Below are positions 25,125 through 33,306 of a DNA stretch of 64,000 bases, in pieces. Made by a program: the position numbers and the translations under genes. The first letter of the stretch is position 1; the number at the start of each line of letters is the position of its first letter. The notes beneath the pieces are model-generated. The model was not told where the DNA came from and did no database searches. It saw only the letters and a program-made list of their open reading frames with translations. Source of the stretch: Sphingobacterium griseoflavum (GTDB taxonomy: Bacteria > Bacteroidota > Bacteroidia > Sphingobacteriales > Sphingobacteriaceae); NCBI RefSeq assembly GCF_014653155.1, contig NZ_BNAF01000001.1:124001-188000 (forward strand), in the 5' to 3' direction.

Positions 25125-26652
25125 CGCCAGTCATTTCTGCAGGAATGTCTGCACCAAGTAAACGTAAAACAGTTGGTGCTACGTCGCCCAGTTTTCCGTC
25201 CTTAATGTGATTAAAATCCTTATCTATTAAAATACAAGGAACCAAATTAGTCGTGTGCGCTGTATTTGGCGATCCATCTTCATTGACCATAAATTCAGAA
25301 TTTCCATGATCAGCAAGAATGATAAACGAGTAACCGTTTTCCAGCCCCGTTTCTACCACACGTTGTGTGCACATATCAACCGTCTCAACAGCCTTAATTA
25401 CAGCTTCGAACACACCGGTATGGCCGACCATATCAGGATTTGCAAAATTTAAACAGATAAAATGCGGTTTATTTTCCTGCATGTCTTTACAGATCGATTC
25501 GGTGATTCCTAGGGCGCTCATCTCCGGTTGCAGGTCGTAAGTCGCCACTTTTGGGGATGGGATCAACAACCGTCTTTCGCCTGGAAATTCATCTTCACGG
25601 CCCCCCGAGAAAAAGAAGGTGACGTGCGGGTATTTTTCCGTTTCCGCGATACGGACTTGTGTTTTATGTTGAGCGCTTAACACCTCGCCCAAGGTGTTGG
25701 TTAAGTTGTCTTTCTGGAAAACCACGTGCATACCCTTAAAAGTATCGTCATAGGAAGTCATCGTTACATAATGTAAGGCAAGCGGCTTCATATCGTAGGC
25801 AGGAAACGATTCTTGCGTCAGCGCGATGGTTATCTCCCGGCCACGGTCTGTACGGAAATTATAGCAAAACACGACATCACCCTCCTGGATCGTCGTTAAT
25901 GGCGTACCATCGGCATTGGTGACGACTATTGGTTTAATAAATTCATCGGTTACGCCATTTTTATAGGAATCTTCGATGGCCTGTTGTAGGTCGTTCGTTG
26001 GTGTGCCCACACCTTTTGTCAAGAGATCATAGGCTTCTTTCACACGCTCCCATCTATTATCGCGATCCATCGCATAGTAGCGGCCAATTGCACTTGCAAT
26101 TCGTCCCGTTGATGAAGCAAGATGTTGCTGCAAGTCTTTAACGTATCCCAATCCGCCATTTGGGTCGGTATCACGGCCATCTGTAAATGCATGAATAAAA
26201 ACCTGATCGGCATGCAGCGCTGCATCTTTCGCTGCGTCACAAAGGGCTTTCAAATGGCTTATGTGCGCATGCACCCCGCCATCTGACAATAGGCCTATAA
26301 AATGCACATTCTTGCGGTTGGATTTGGCATAGCTAAACGCTTCTTGGATAACCTTGTTTTCCTTGAATTCGCCGCCTGTTGCGGCCTTGTTTATGCGTCC
26401 CAACTCTTGGTATACCACACGTCCTGCGCCTAAGTTCATATGACCGACTTCGGAATTCCCCATTTGGCCTACAGGAAGCCCTACGGATTCGCCGGAGGCT
26501 TCAAGACGCGCGTTAGGGTAAGTGGTTAATAAATGATCCAAAAACGGGGTTTTTGCTGCGCGAACAGCATTTGAACTATCGTCTTTGCCATATCCTAAAC
26601 CATCTAGGATCAATAGCGCTACTCTTTTATTTTCTAAATTACTCACACACAA
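25111..26652 (-). CDS. gpmI: 2,3-bisphosphoglycerate-independent phosphoglycerate mutase
   Basis: A 513-residue glycolytic enzyme that interconverts 3- and 2-phosphoglycerate using two Mn ions. DGLG near residue 17 carries the first metal Asp. GNSEVGHMNLGAGR holds the catalytic Ser at about 67. Later metal ligands are seen in FANPDMVGHTG and ADHGNSEFM. Length and order are standard. No ATG is available. The frame can start at TTG 26652 or GTG 26646. A perfect TAnnTTTG element (26657-26650) overlaps this start, so if it is the promoter the message would be practically leaderless from the GTG. It diverges from the DUF4783 gene and overlaps the following lipoprotein gene. Confidence 0.96.
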   Translation of the reverse strand: MCVSNLENKRVALLILDGLGYGKDDSSNAVRAAKTPFLDHLLTTYPNARLEASGESVGLPVGQMGNSEVGHMNLGAGRVVYQELGRINKAATGGEFKENKVIQEAFSYAKSNRKNVHFIGLLSDGGVHAHISHLKALCDAAKDAALHADQVFIHAFTDGRDTDPNGGLGYVKDLQQHLASSTGRIASAIGRYYAMDRDNRWERVKEAYDLLTKGVGTPTNDLQQAIEDSYKNGVTDEFIKPIVVTNADGTPLTTIQEGDVVFCYNFRTDRGREITIALTQESFPAYDMKPLALHYVTMTSYDDTFKGMHVVFQKDNLTNTLGEVLSAQHKTQVRIAETEKYPHVTFFFSGGREDEFPGERRLLIPSPKVATYDLQPEMSALGITESICKDMQENKPHFICLNFANPDMVGHTGVFEAVIKAVETVDMCTQRVVETGLENGYSFIILADHGNSEFMVNEDGSPNTAHTTNLVPCILIDKDFNHIKDGKLGDVAPTVLRLLGADIPAEMTGDVLV

Positions 26653-26714
26653 ATATATCTATTTGTAAAAAAATAAACTAAATTTTGGGGTCATATTTAC
26701 ACAAAAATCAGCGG

Positions 26715-26744
26715 TTGCGTATTCCGCTTGTTGGCATAGTTTTG
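26715..26744 (+). promoter_or_regulatory. promoter of the DUF4783 gene
   Basis: TTG at 26715-26717 lies 19 bases upstream of TAGTTTTG at 26737-26744, a perfect TAnnTTTG element with ideal spacing. The start of transcription would be near 26750, about 30 bases before the ATG at 26779. Confidence 0.7.
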
Positions 26745-26778
26745 GTACAGATTAACTACAAGGTAAATTATTCATGCT

Positions 26779-27210
26779 TTGATGGTTATGCAGGAGCGTT
26801 TTTTTATAAGGAGTATTAGTGTTTTATTGGTTTGTTTCACATTTTTTATGTGTATGGCAAAGTATGCACCGATGTGCGCTGCAGATTCCTTCGATGATTT
26901 GGTTGAACAGCTATCATCGGCTCTGCGTGCGGGAAATGCGAAGAAGGTAGGCAGCAATTTCGCGAGCAATCTAACCCTCTCTGTCAAGCGCGAAGATGGA
27001 AGCTATACAAAATTTCAAGCAGAGCTGTTATTGGATGAGTTTTTTAGATCCAATAAAGTTGAACAATTGAAAGAGCTGCAACGTGTGAACAATTCCTCGA
27101 ATTCCTATGTTGTTTTTTCATTGAAGTCTAATCAATCCACCTATCGTATATTCGTGAAAGTGGTATCCGCCAATACGAAATTTCAAATTGTTGAAATGCG
27201 CATTGAATAG
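26779..27210 (+). CDS. DUF4783 exported protein
   Basis: A 143-residue protein with an N-terminal signal or anchor (FFIRSISVLLVCFTFFMCMAKYA). The NTF2-like fold expected of DUF4783 follows: SFDDLVEQLSSALRAGNAKKVGSNFASNLTLSVKREDG, then LDEFFRSNKVEQLKELQ and a beta-rich C-terminus. In Bacteroidota this family is regularly found directly before nadC, as here, but its function is unknown. ATG codons at 26779, 26782 and 26788 are all possible starts. The promoter at 26715-26744 serves it. Confidence 0.88.
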   Translation: MMVMQERFFIRSISVLLVCFTFFMCMAKYAPMCAADSFDDLVEQLSSALRAGNAKKVGSNFASNLTLSVKREDGSYTKFQAELLLDEFFRSNKVEQLKELQRVNNSSNSYVVFSLKSNQSTYRIFVKVVSANTKFQIVEMRIE

Positions 27211-27256
27211 CTGCGCGAGCGATGTAAAAAATAGCTTTATATTTTATAATCATATA

Positions 27257-27264
27257 TATTTTTG
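27257..27264 (+). promoter_or_regulatory. -7 promoter element before nadC
   Basis: TATTTTTG is a perfect TAnnTTTG match 30 bases upstream of the nadC ATG. No clear TTG is seen at -33, so this may be a secondary promoter behind the DUF4783 gene. Confidence 0.4.
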
Positions 27265-27294
27265 TCATCTTCGCTAATAAATTAGATAGGATAC

Positions 27295-28149
27295 ATGGGT
27301 GTTGAGTTAGATAAACTGAAGAAGTTCGTAGCATTAGCGCTAGAAGAAGATGTGCAGGGAGGGGATCATACGTCATTATCGACCATCGCTCAAGATGCGC
27401 AGGGAGAAGCACAGTTGCTTGTAAAAGACAGCGGGATTCTTGCAGGTGTTGCTGTTGCAGAGGCTATTTTTCAGTTGATCGATGCCGAACTTACGGTGGA
27501 AGTATATGGGCAGGATGGTGCGAAGGTCCAGCCGGGAGATGTTGCCTTTCGTGTGCAGGGCAGTGTCCATAGCATATTAAAAGCAGAGCGTTTAGTATTG
27601 AATGTGATGCAACGGATGTCTGGCATTGCAACACGTACAGCCGAATATACGGCCAAATTATCAGGCACAAAAGCCAAGGTTCTGGATACGAGAAAAACGA
27701 CACCGCTGCTTCGGTTTTTGGAAAAAGAAGCGGTCGTAATAGGTGGAGGGGCAAACCATCGCTTCGGGCTTTATGATATGATCTTGATAAAGGACAACCA
27801 TGTCGACTATGCCGGAGGCATCAGCAAAGCAATAGAAAAAGCGCAGGGCTATAGAGCGGAGAAAAAGTTGGATGTCGCTATAGAAGTAGAGGTCCGGAAT
27901 ATGGCTGAGTTAGAAGAGGTACTGGCTAATGAAAAGGTCGATCGCGTGATGTTTGATAACTTTACCCCTGATGAGGTACAAACTGCTGTCGCATTGGTAG
28001 CCGGCCGCTTGATTACAGAAGCCTCCGGCGGCATTACCTTAGCAACCATAGCTGACTATGCTGCAGCTGGCGTCGATTACATATCCGTCGGCGCATTGAC
28101 ACATTCGGTAAAAAGTTTGGATTTGAGCTTAAAAGCGAAAGTTATATAA
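27295..28149 (+). CDS. nadC: nicotinate-nucleotide diphosphorylase (carboxylating)
   Basis: A 284-residue enzyme of de novo NAD synthesis. It converts quinolinate and PRPP to nicotinate mononucleotide, CO2 and pyrophosphate. The typical motifs are EEDVQGGDHTS near the N-terminus, ERLVLNVMQRMSGIATRT, the Arg/Lys substrate segment LDTRKTTPLLRFLEKEAVVIGGGANHR and LIKDNH. Late in the protein are VMFDNFTPDEV and the phosphate-binding EASGGIT. Length is standard. It lies between DUF4783 and plsY on the same strand. No nadA or nadB is in the window. Confidence 0.97.
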   Translation: MGVELDKLKKFVALALEEDVQGGDHTSLSTIAQDAQGEAQLLVKDSGILAGVAVAEAIFQLIDAELTVEVYGQDGAKVQPGDVAFRVQGSVHSILKAERLVLNVMQRMSGIATRTAEYTAKLSGTKAKVLDTRKTTPLLRFLEKEAVVIGGGANHRFGLYDMILIKDNHVDYAGGISKAIEKAQGYRAEKKLDVAIEVEVRNMAELEEVLANEKVDRVMFDNFTPDEVQTAVALVAGRLITEASGGITLATIADYAAAGVDYISVGALTHSVKSLDLSLKAKVI

Positions 28150-28174
28150 TATAGTCAGAAAGTATAAACCATAT

Positions 28175-28822
28175 ATGATTTCATTTTATTTAGTAGGGAT
28201 AGTCATATTAGCTTATCTTTTTGGATCCATTCCCTCGGCAGTGTGGTTTGGAGGGGCATTTTATGGGGTTGATGTGAGGGAGTACGGTAGTGGCAATGCG
28301 GGCGCTACCAATACATTTCGCGTCTTAGGTAAAAAGGCAGGGTCGATCGTCATGTTTGTGGACATCTTGAAGGGATGGACGTCAACGAATCTTCCGCATT
28401 TGCTCGATTCTACCTTAGTTGGGGTGCCGAACTCGGTACAGTTTGTTAATTTCCAGCTAGCTTTGGGAGTGATTGCTGTATTAGGGCATCTCTTTCCGAT
28501 CTTTGCTGGATTTAGAGGCGGAAAGGGGGTAGCTACGCTTTTTGGTATGGTGATCGCCATTCATCCACCTGCCGCATTGTGTTGCGTCAGTGTGTTTTTG
28601 ATCACTTTACTGCTTACACATTACGTATCGTTAGGATCTATTCTTGCCGGTTTTACATTTCCTTTCAGTGTGGCGTTTATTTTTCATACGTCGGTGCCGG
28701 CAGTTTTACTTTATGGAATTGCTATCTGTGCCTTGATTCTCGTTACGCATCAAAAAAATATCGAACGGCTGTTGAAAGGGCACGAGTCAAAAATATATTT
28801 GTTCAAGAAAAAGAAAGCATAG
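28175..28822 (+). CDS. plsY: acyl-phosphate:glycerol-3-phosphate acyltransferase
   Basis: A 215-residue membrane enzyme that adds the first acyl chain to glycerol-3-phosphate, using acyl-phosphate, in phospholipid synthesis. The conserved first loop GSIPSAVWFGGAFYGVDVREYGSGNAGATNTFRVLGKKAG is recognisable from its motifs GSIPSA and GSGNAGATN. The second loop has FAGFRGGKGVAT. About five transmembrane helices are visible, as in the family. It starts 25 bases after nadC and is probably cotranscribed. Confidence 0.96.
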   Translation: MISFYLVGIVILAYLFGSIPSAVWFGGAFYGVDVREYGSGNAGATNTFRVLGKKAGSIVMFVDILKGWTSTNLPHLLDSTLVGVPNSVQFVNFQLALGVIAVLGHLFPIFAGFRGGKGVATLFGMVIAIHPPAALCCVSVFLITLLLTHYVSLGSILAGFTFPFSVAFIFHTSVPAVLLYGIAICALILVTHQKNIERLLKGHESKIYLFKKKKA

Positions 28823-28872
28823 CTGTTTAGGCATAAGATTTGCATGGCTTTCAACAAAAAGCCCATACAAAC

Positions 28873-29676
28873 ATGAAAAAGATATTTAGATACACTTCCT
28901 TAGTCTTGTTAGCAGCTGTTTTGGCATCCTGTTCTACCGTTCCGGTATCGGGAAGAAGGCAATTGTCGTTAGTTAGTGATGATCAAATCCAAGAACAGGC
29001 TGCAGTAGCTTATAAAGAATTTTTGAGCGACTCTAAGACCAAAGTCGTAACTGGTACGTCTAATGCCGCCTTAGTTAAAAATGTTGGAAATAAAATCGCC
29101 GCAGCGGTTAATAGGTATTTGTCGTCGGAAGGCATTGCACAACAGTTTAACTTCAATTGGGAATTTAATTTGATTGAAAGTGGAGACGTCAACGCGTGGT
29201 GTATGCCTGGTGGAAAAGTTGCTGTTTATACGGGTATCCTGCCTTTCACGGCTAATGAAGCGGGGCTTGCGACAGTAATGGGACATGAAATTGCACACGC
29301 TATAGCGCGTCACTCCATGGAACAAATGTCTAATCAATATGCGGTCCAAGTGGGTGCACAAGTACTAGGCGTAGCAACCTCCGGAAAAAGCAGCTTGCTG
29401 CAAGGGTTGGTGAATAATGCTTATGGAATCGGTGGACAGCTTGCGTTATTGCGGTATTCTAGAAGCAATGAATCGGAGGCTGATCAATTGGGTCTGGTTT
29501 TTATGGCAATGGCAGGATATAATCCAGAAAGCGCTGTTTCCTTTTGGGAGCGCATGGCTTCTGCAAAAGCAGCGAATTCTACACCCGAATTTTTGAGCAC
29601 GCACCCCAGTGATGCGCGTCGTATAAATGATATTCAGAAATTGATTCCAAAAGCCATGACATATTATAAAAAATAA
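28873..29676 (+). CDS. M48-family metalloprotease lipoprotein, LoiP/YggG-like
   Basis: The ATG at 28873 (MKKIFRYTSLVLLAAVLASC) starts a 267-residue protein with a lipobox ending at Cys20. An in-frame ATG at 28840 is upstream but would spoil the signal peptide. The zinc site HEIAHAIARH lies at about 140-149, and the third ligand is in NESEADQLG. These features and the opening STVPVSGRRQLSLVSDDQI match the M48 group of periplasmic lipoprotein proteases (LoiP, Oma1-like) involved in membrane protein quality control. It is the last gene of the nadC-plsY stretch. A terminator follows. Confidence 0.93.
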   Translation: MKKIFRYTSLVLLAAVLASCSTVPVSGRRQLSLVSDDQIQEQAAVAYKEFLSDSKTKVVTGTSNAALVKNVGNKIAAAVNRYLSSEGIAQQFNFNWEFNLIESGDVNAWCMPGGKVAVYTGILPFTANEAGLATVMGHEIAHAIARHSMEQMSNQYAVQVGAQVLGVATSGKSSLLQGLVNNAYGIGGQLALLRYSRSNESEADQLGLVFMAMAGYNPESAVSFWERMASAKAANSTPEFLSTHPSDARRINDIQKLIPKAMTYYKK

Positions 29677-29719
29677 GATAAGGCGCAGATGATGGCGGGA
29701 AACGCCGTCTATAAAATAG

Positions 29720-29750
29720 AAAAGTCGGATACCATGAGTTTCCGACTTTT
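29720..29750. terminator. bidirectional terminator between the M48 protease and polX
   Basis: AAAAGTCGGA (29720-29729) pairs perfectly with TCCGACTTTT (29741-29750), followed by further T residues. It separates two convergent genes. Confidence 0.9.
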
Positions 29751-29804
29751 TTGCGATATATATCTAAAAAATAAGTGATTTCTACTTTTGTAAATTGAGG
29801 GCAA

Positions 29805-31490
29805 TTAAGGTAATTGCTTCAATTTCAACTTGCGTTTTTGGAAAAATAAGGCAATATTCTCTGCTGAAAATGCATTTAGACAGCATTCGGCTGAAAGTCC
29901 TCCTTTTCGAGCAACATGTATGCCATATTGCATGTCCATCAACCCTTCTGTCCGATGCGCATCCGGGTTAATCGACAATAGCACACCTTTTTCCAAAGCG
30001 TACTGCTGCCAACGCCAGTCAAGATCCAATCGAAGGGGATTAGCATTGATTTCAATGACCACGCTATTCGCGGCGCAAGCGTCGATCACCCGCTTGAAGT
30101 CTACCGGATAACCGGCTCGACTTAGTAAGAGTCTACCAGTGGGGTGTCCGAGGATCGTTGTGTAGGGATTTTCGATGGCGCGGATGAGGCGTTGTGTCGC
30201 CTTTTCCTGATCCATCCTTAAATTGCTGTGTATGGAGGCGACAACGAAATCAAATTGCGCTAAAATTTCATCTGGATAGTCCAAAGATCCGTCGGCCAAG
30301 ATGTCGGATTCAATGCCTTTAAAGATTTTAAAGGGTGCCAACTGTTGGTTCAATGCATCAATTTCTGCCCATTGCTCTTTCAAGCGTTCTGCTGACAATC
30401 CATTTGCGTAAACCGCCGTTTTGGAGTGGTCACAAATACCTAGATACTCCAACCGCAATTCATCTTTGCAATAGGCAGCCATTTGCGCTAACGTATGGAC
30501 ACCGTCGCTATAGGTTGTATGGTTGTGCAATGTTCCTTTTAAATCCGTAAACTTGATAAGCACCGGAAGGCGATTTTCCTTTGCCCAGCTGATTTCCTGT
30601 AGCCCCTCGCGCAATTCTGGTGCGATGTATGGCAGACCAAGCTTGTGGTATATGGCCTCTTCTGTTTCTGCTCCTGGTATCGGTTGCTGCAACGCCTGAA
30701 GTTGCTGTATATGAGCATCGCTTCCGGTATGAACCAATAGATCGTATGCAAAATTAGCGTGATTGCTGCATAGTAGTTGATATTTCAACGAAAAAGAATC
30801 CGAAAATTGCAGGGAGGTATCGTATGTTTCCAGCAGGGTGTAATGTTCGTTTGCTTCGATAAATTTTATCAGTGCAGCCTGAGGTGCAGTGGTCAGGATA
30901 TCGATGGCAGAAATGATTTCACACTTCCGCCGGAATTCGCCCGTGAATGAATGCTTGTCATCTTTGAAATTCTCTTCCAAAGCAACTAAAAGTGGTGCAG
31001 CAATTTTTTCTGCTTTGGCGTATAGAAATAATCCTTGCGCAGCATTCGCAAATTCAATTGCTTTTCGTATTTCTTCCTGCGTTTTCAGGCCAAATCCTTT
31101 CGCTTCCACCAAGCGGTTCTCATTGCAGGCATACAAAAGCTCACCAACGGTTTCAATTCCAAGATCGTTCCATACAATCTGCACCTTTTTTGGTCCTAGT
31201 CCTTTGATGGATAGCATTTCCAAAACACCAATTGGCGTTTTGGCGACCAACTCGTCCAATTCTTTAAAAGAGCCTGTAGATATTAAGGAATGTATTTTCT
31301 CAGCTGTACTTTTGCCTATTCCCGGTCGTTCGGCAAGCTGTTCCAGCGAGGCATCGACCGCTGGAAACGGAAGTTTATCGATTTTGAAAGAGGCGGATGC
31401 CATAGCCTTCGTGCGGAATGGATTTTGATTGTACAATTCCATTAATTGGCTACATAATTTAAATGCTTTTGCTATGGCTTTATTCTCCAT
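29805..31490 (-). CDS. PolX-like protein: HhH, degenerate polymerase palm, intact PHP phosphoesterase
   Basis: A 561-residue protein with the layout of bacterial family-X DNA polymerase PolX. Helix-hairpin-helix units occupy about 45-150 (ERPGIGKSTAEKI, IKGLGPKKVQIVW), followed by a palm-like region and a C-terminal PHP domain. The PHP metal residues are present: LHNHTTYSDG at 321-330, CDHS, GIESDIL, ASIHS, GHPTGR and NPDAH. The palm is altered. Where active PolX has GS...GDIDI, this protein has GEFRRK (184-189) and SAIDIL (194-199), so the first metal Asp is replaced by Ala195. Polymerase activity is therefore doubtful, while 3'-5' exonuclease or phosphoesterase activity is plausible. It starts 3 bases after ndh ends, giving an ndh-polX unit. 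Confidence 0.9.
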   Translation of the reverse strand: MENKAIAKAFKLCSQLMELYNQNPFRTKAMASASFKIDKLPFPAVDASLEQLAERPGIGKSTAEKIHSLISTGSFKELDELVAKTPIGVLEMLSIKGLGPKKVQIVWNDLGIETVGELLYACNENRLVEAKGFGLKTQEEIRKAIEFANAAQGLFLYAKAEKIAAPLLVALEENFKDDKHSFTGEFRRKCEIISAIDILTTAPQAALIKFIEANEHYTLLETYDTSLQFSDSFSLKYQLLCSNHANFAYDLLVHTGSDAHIQQLQALQQPIPGAETEEAIYHKLGLPYIAPELREGLQEISWAKENRLPVLIKFTDLKGTLHNHTTYSDGVHTLAQMAAYCKDELRLEYLGICDHSKTAVYANGLSAERLKEQWAEIDALNQQLAPFKIFKGIESDILADGSLDYPDEILAQFDFVVASIHSNLRMDQEKATQRLIRAIENPYTTILGHPTGRLLLSRAGYPVDFKRVIDACAANSVVIEINANPLRLDLDWRWQQYALEKGVLLSINPDAHRTEGLMDMQYGIHVARKGGLSAECCLNAFSAENIALFFQKRKLKLKQLP

Positions 31491-31493
31491 GTC

Positions 31494-32807
31494 CTATCGG
31501 TTTTCGTATGCTAAATCTTCCTTTTTTGTTTCGGGTCTGTCAACACGGTTTATAATAAGTCGTATGCCGCTATTCTTGGTGAAGAATTTGACCGTCCAGT
31601 TCACAAAGGTCACCAATTTATTGCGGAAACCAAAAATTGATACCAAATGCACAAACATCCAAGTCATCCAAGCCAAGAAACCTTTCAAGTGGATGTTACC
31701 CATGTCCACTACGGCGCGGTTTCGGCCAACTGTAGCCATGGATCCTTTGTCGAAATAGTTAAAGTTTGGCGTACTGCTTCCATTCATGCTGTCCAATATA
31801 TGTCTAGCGACGTACTTACCCTGTTGTTGCGCTGCAGGAGCCACCCCTGGAAGGCCCCGGGGCGTTTTATCCGTAATCATCGCGGCTACATCACCGATGG
31901 CATATACACCATCCATACCTTCTATACGGCATTGTCCATCGGTTTTAATGCGATTCCCCCGTTGAATAATTTCTGGATGTATACCTTTTGGAAATTGGCC
32001 CATCACCCCCGCTCCCCAAATCACGGTTCTTGTGGGTATGCTTTCCCCATTCGACAACGTTATGGTGTTTCCGTCATAGCCTGTCACTTGAGTGTTCAAG
32101 ATGACCTTCACTCCCAGCTCGCGTAGATATCGTTCTGCGTCGCTGGATGATTTTTCCGAAAGCGCGCCCAAAATTTTGCCCATGCCTTCCACGAGGTATA
32201 CCTTCATCTCATGTTTGGATAGTTCGGGGTAATCTTTCTTCAGCATGTGGAGCTGTATTTCTGCAATCGCTCCGGAAAGTTCTACGCCGGTGGGGCCACC
32301 GCCCACAACGACAAAATTCAAATAACGTTCTCGATCGAGCAGGTTTTTGCGAAGGACGGCCTCTTCCAAATTTTGAAGCACGTAGCTTCGGATATTCAAT
32401 GCCTCGTGTATGCTCTTCATAGGAAGCGCATACTTCTCCACCTGTTTGTTTCCGAAAAAATTAGAAGTTGCTCCAGTTGCAATAATAAGATGGTCGTAGT
32501 CGTAATTTCCGACAGATGTTTTAACAATTTTCTCTTGCGAATCGATTTCAAGCACCTCCGCCATTCTAAACCTGAAATTTTCTTGCGATTTGAACATCTT
32601 TCGGATCGGGAAGGAGATGGCATCCGCAGCCAACGTACCTGTGGCCACCTGGTACATTAAAGGTTGGAACGTATGGAAGTTGTTTCTATCAATCAATAGC
32701 ACCTCGACTTCTTTATCTTTAAATTGTTTGGCCGCTTCTACGCCTCCGAAACCACCGCCAATGATGATAACTCTCGGAAAGCTTCTTTCAGAACGATCTA
32801 ATAACAT
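31494..32807 (-). CDS. ndh: type II NADH:quinone oxidoreductase (NDH-2)
   Basis: A 437-residue single-subunit flavoprotein that oxidises NADH and reduces quinone at the inner membrane without pumping protons. The FAD site GGGFGG is at 17-22 and the NADH site VVVGGGPTGVE at about 166-176. AIGDVAAM near 310 completes the FAD fold. A C-terminal hydrophobic or amphipathic part (FLAWMTWMFVHLVSIFGF) would hold it on the membrane. Length fits the family. It is followed by polX without a gap. Upstream lies a perfect -7 element with an operator-like inverted repeat, which shares 13 bases with the marR control region, so redox or fatty-acid linked control by the neighbouring MarR protein is suspected. 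Confidence 0.94.
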   Translation of the reverse strand: MLLDRSERSFPRVIIIGGGFGGVEAAKQFKDKEVEVLLIDRNNFHTFQPLMYQVATGTLAADAISFPIRKMFKSQENFRFRMAEVLEIDSQEKIVKTSVGNYDYDHLIIATGATSNFFGNKQVEKYALPMKSIHEALNIRSYVLQNLEEAVLRKNLLDRERYLNFVVVGGGPTGVELSGAIAEIQLHMLKKDYPELSKHEMKVYLVEGMGKILGALSEKSSSDAERYLRELGVKVILNTQVTGYDGNTITLSNGESIPTRTVIWGAGVMGQFPKGIHPEIIQRGNRIKTDGQCRIEGMDGVYAIGDVAAMITDKTPRGLPGVAPAAQQQGKYVARHILDSMNGSSTPNFNYFDKGSMATVGRNRAVVDMGNIHLKGFLAWMTWMFVHLVSIFGFRNKLVTFVNWTVKFFTKNSGIRLIINRVDRPETKKEDLAYENR

Positions 32808-32930
32808 AATAAACTAATTTTGTTCTATAGTGTGAGATAGGGGAAAAAGTCCTCATCATTTTTATGCATATTGACCCAAGCGCCTAATTGTACAAAGCCT
32901 CCGGTTAAGGACAGTACCTTTTCTCTTTGG

Positions 32931-32938
32931 CAAAAATA
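32931..32938 (-). promoter_or_regulatory. -7 element of the ndh promoter
   Basis: On the minus strand TATTTTTG (32938-32931) is a perfect TAnnTTTG match. No good -33 TTG is present. The inverted repeat at 32946-32966 lies where that element would be. Confidence 0.5.
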
Positions 32939-32945
32939 CGAAAAC

Positions 32946-32972
32946 TTAGTGTGATTTGTACACTAATAATTG
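32946..32972. promoter_or_regulatory. operator-like inverted repeat upstream of ndh
   Basis: TTAGTGT (32946-32952) and ACACTAA (32960-32966) form a perfect 7-base inverted repeat with a 7-base spacer. The 13-mer ACACTAATAATTG (32960-32972) recurs on the other strand at 34763-34751 in the marR control region. It covers the -33 zone of the ndh promoter, a placement that suggests repression. Confidence 0.55.
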
Positions 32973-32974
32973 GG

Positions 32975-33304
32975 TCATTGCAGGCCCCCCTTTATTTTTA
33001 ATCGTAAACCGTCATTTTCATTTGTCAATCGCAGCTGGCAGGCCAGCCTGCTGGCGCCATCCGCGTCAGGTAGGGTATCCAACATGTCCAATTCTTGGTC
33101 GGATGCTGCGGGCAGGTCATCAGCACCATGCAAAATTTCCACATGGCAGGTTGCACAGAGCGCCATTCCGCCACAGGTGGCGAGTATGTGATATTCGGAA
33201 GCCTTTAGCATTTCCATCAGACTCAGATTGATGTCTGTCGGAACTTCCACCGGCCTAACTTGGCCATCTCGGTCTTCGACTTGTATCGTGATGATGTTTT
33301 CCAT
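32975..33304 (-). CDS. [2Fe-2S] ferredoxin
   Basis: A 109-residue adrenodoxin/plant-type ferredoxin. The cluster ligands are visible as C-x5-C-x2-C in ATCGGMALCATCHV and a fourth Cys in RLACQLRL. The N-terminal NIITIQVEDRDGQVRPVEVP is the expected beta strand pair. It directly follows a TrxR-type ferredoxin-NADP reductase gene (2-base gap) and a MarR gene. A diiron acyl-ACP desaturase gene lies just upstream. The likely job is carrying electrons from NADPH to that desaturase. Other electron acceptors cannot be excluded. Confidence 0.94.
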   Translation of the reverse strand: MENIITIQVEDRDGQVRPVEVPTDINLSLMEMLKASEYHILATCGGMALCATCHVEILHGADDLPAASDQELDMLDTLPDADGASRLACQLRLTNENDGLRLKIKGGLQ

Positions 33305-33306
33305 AG

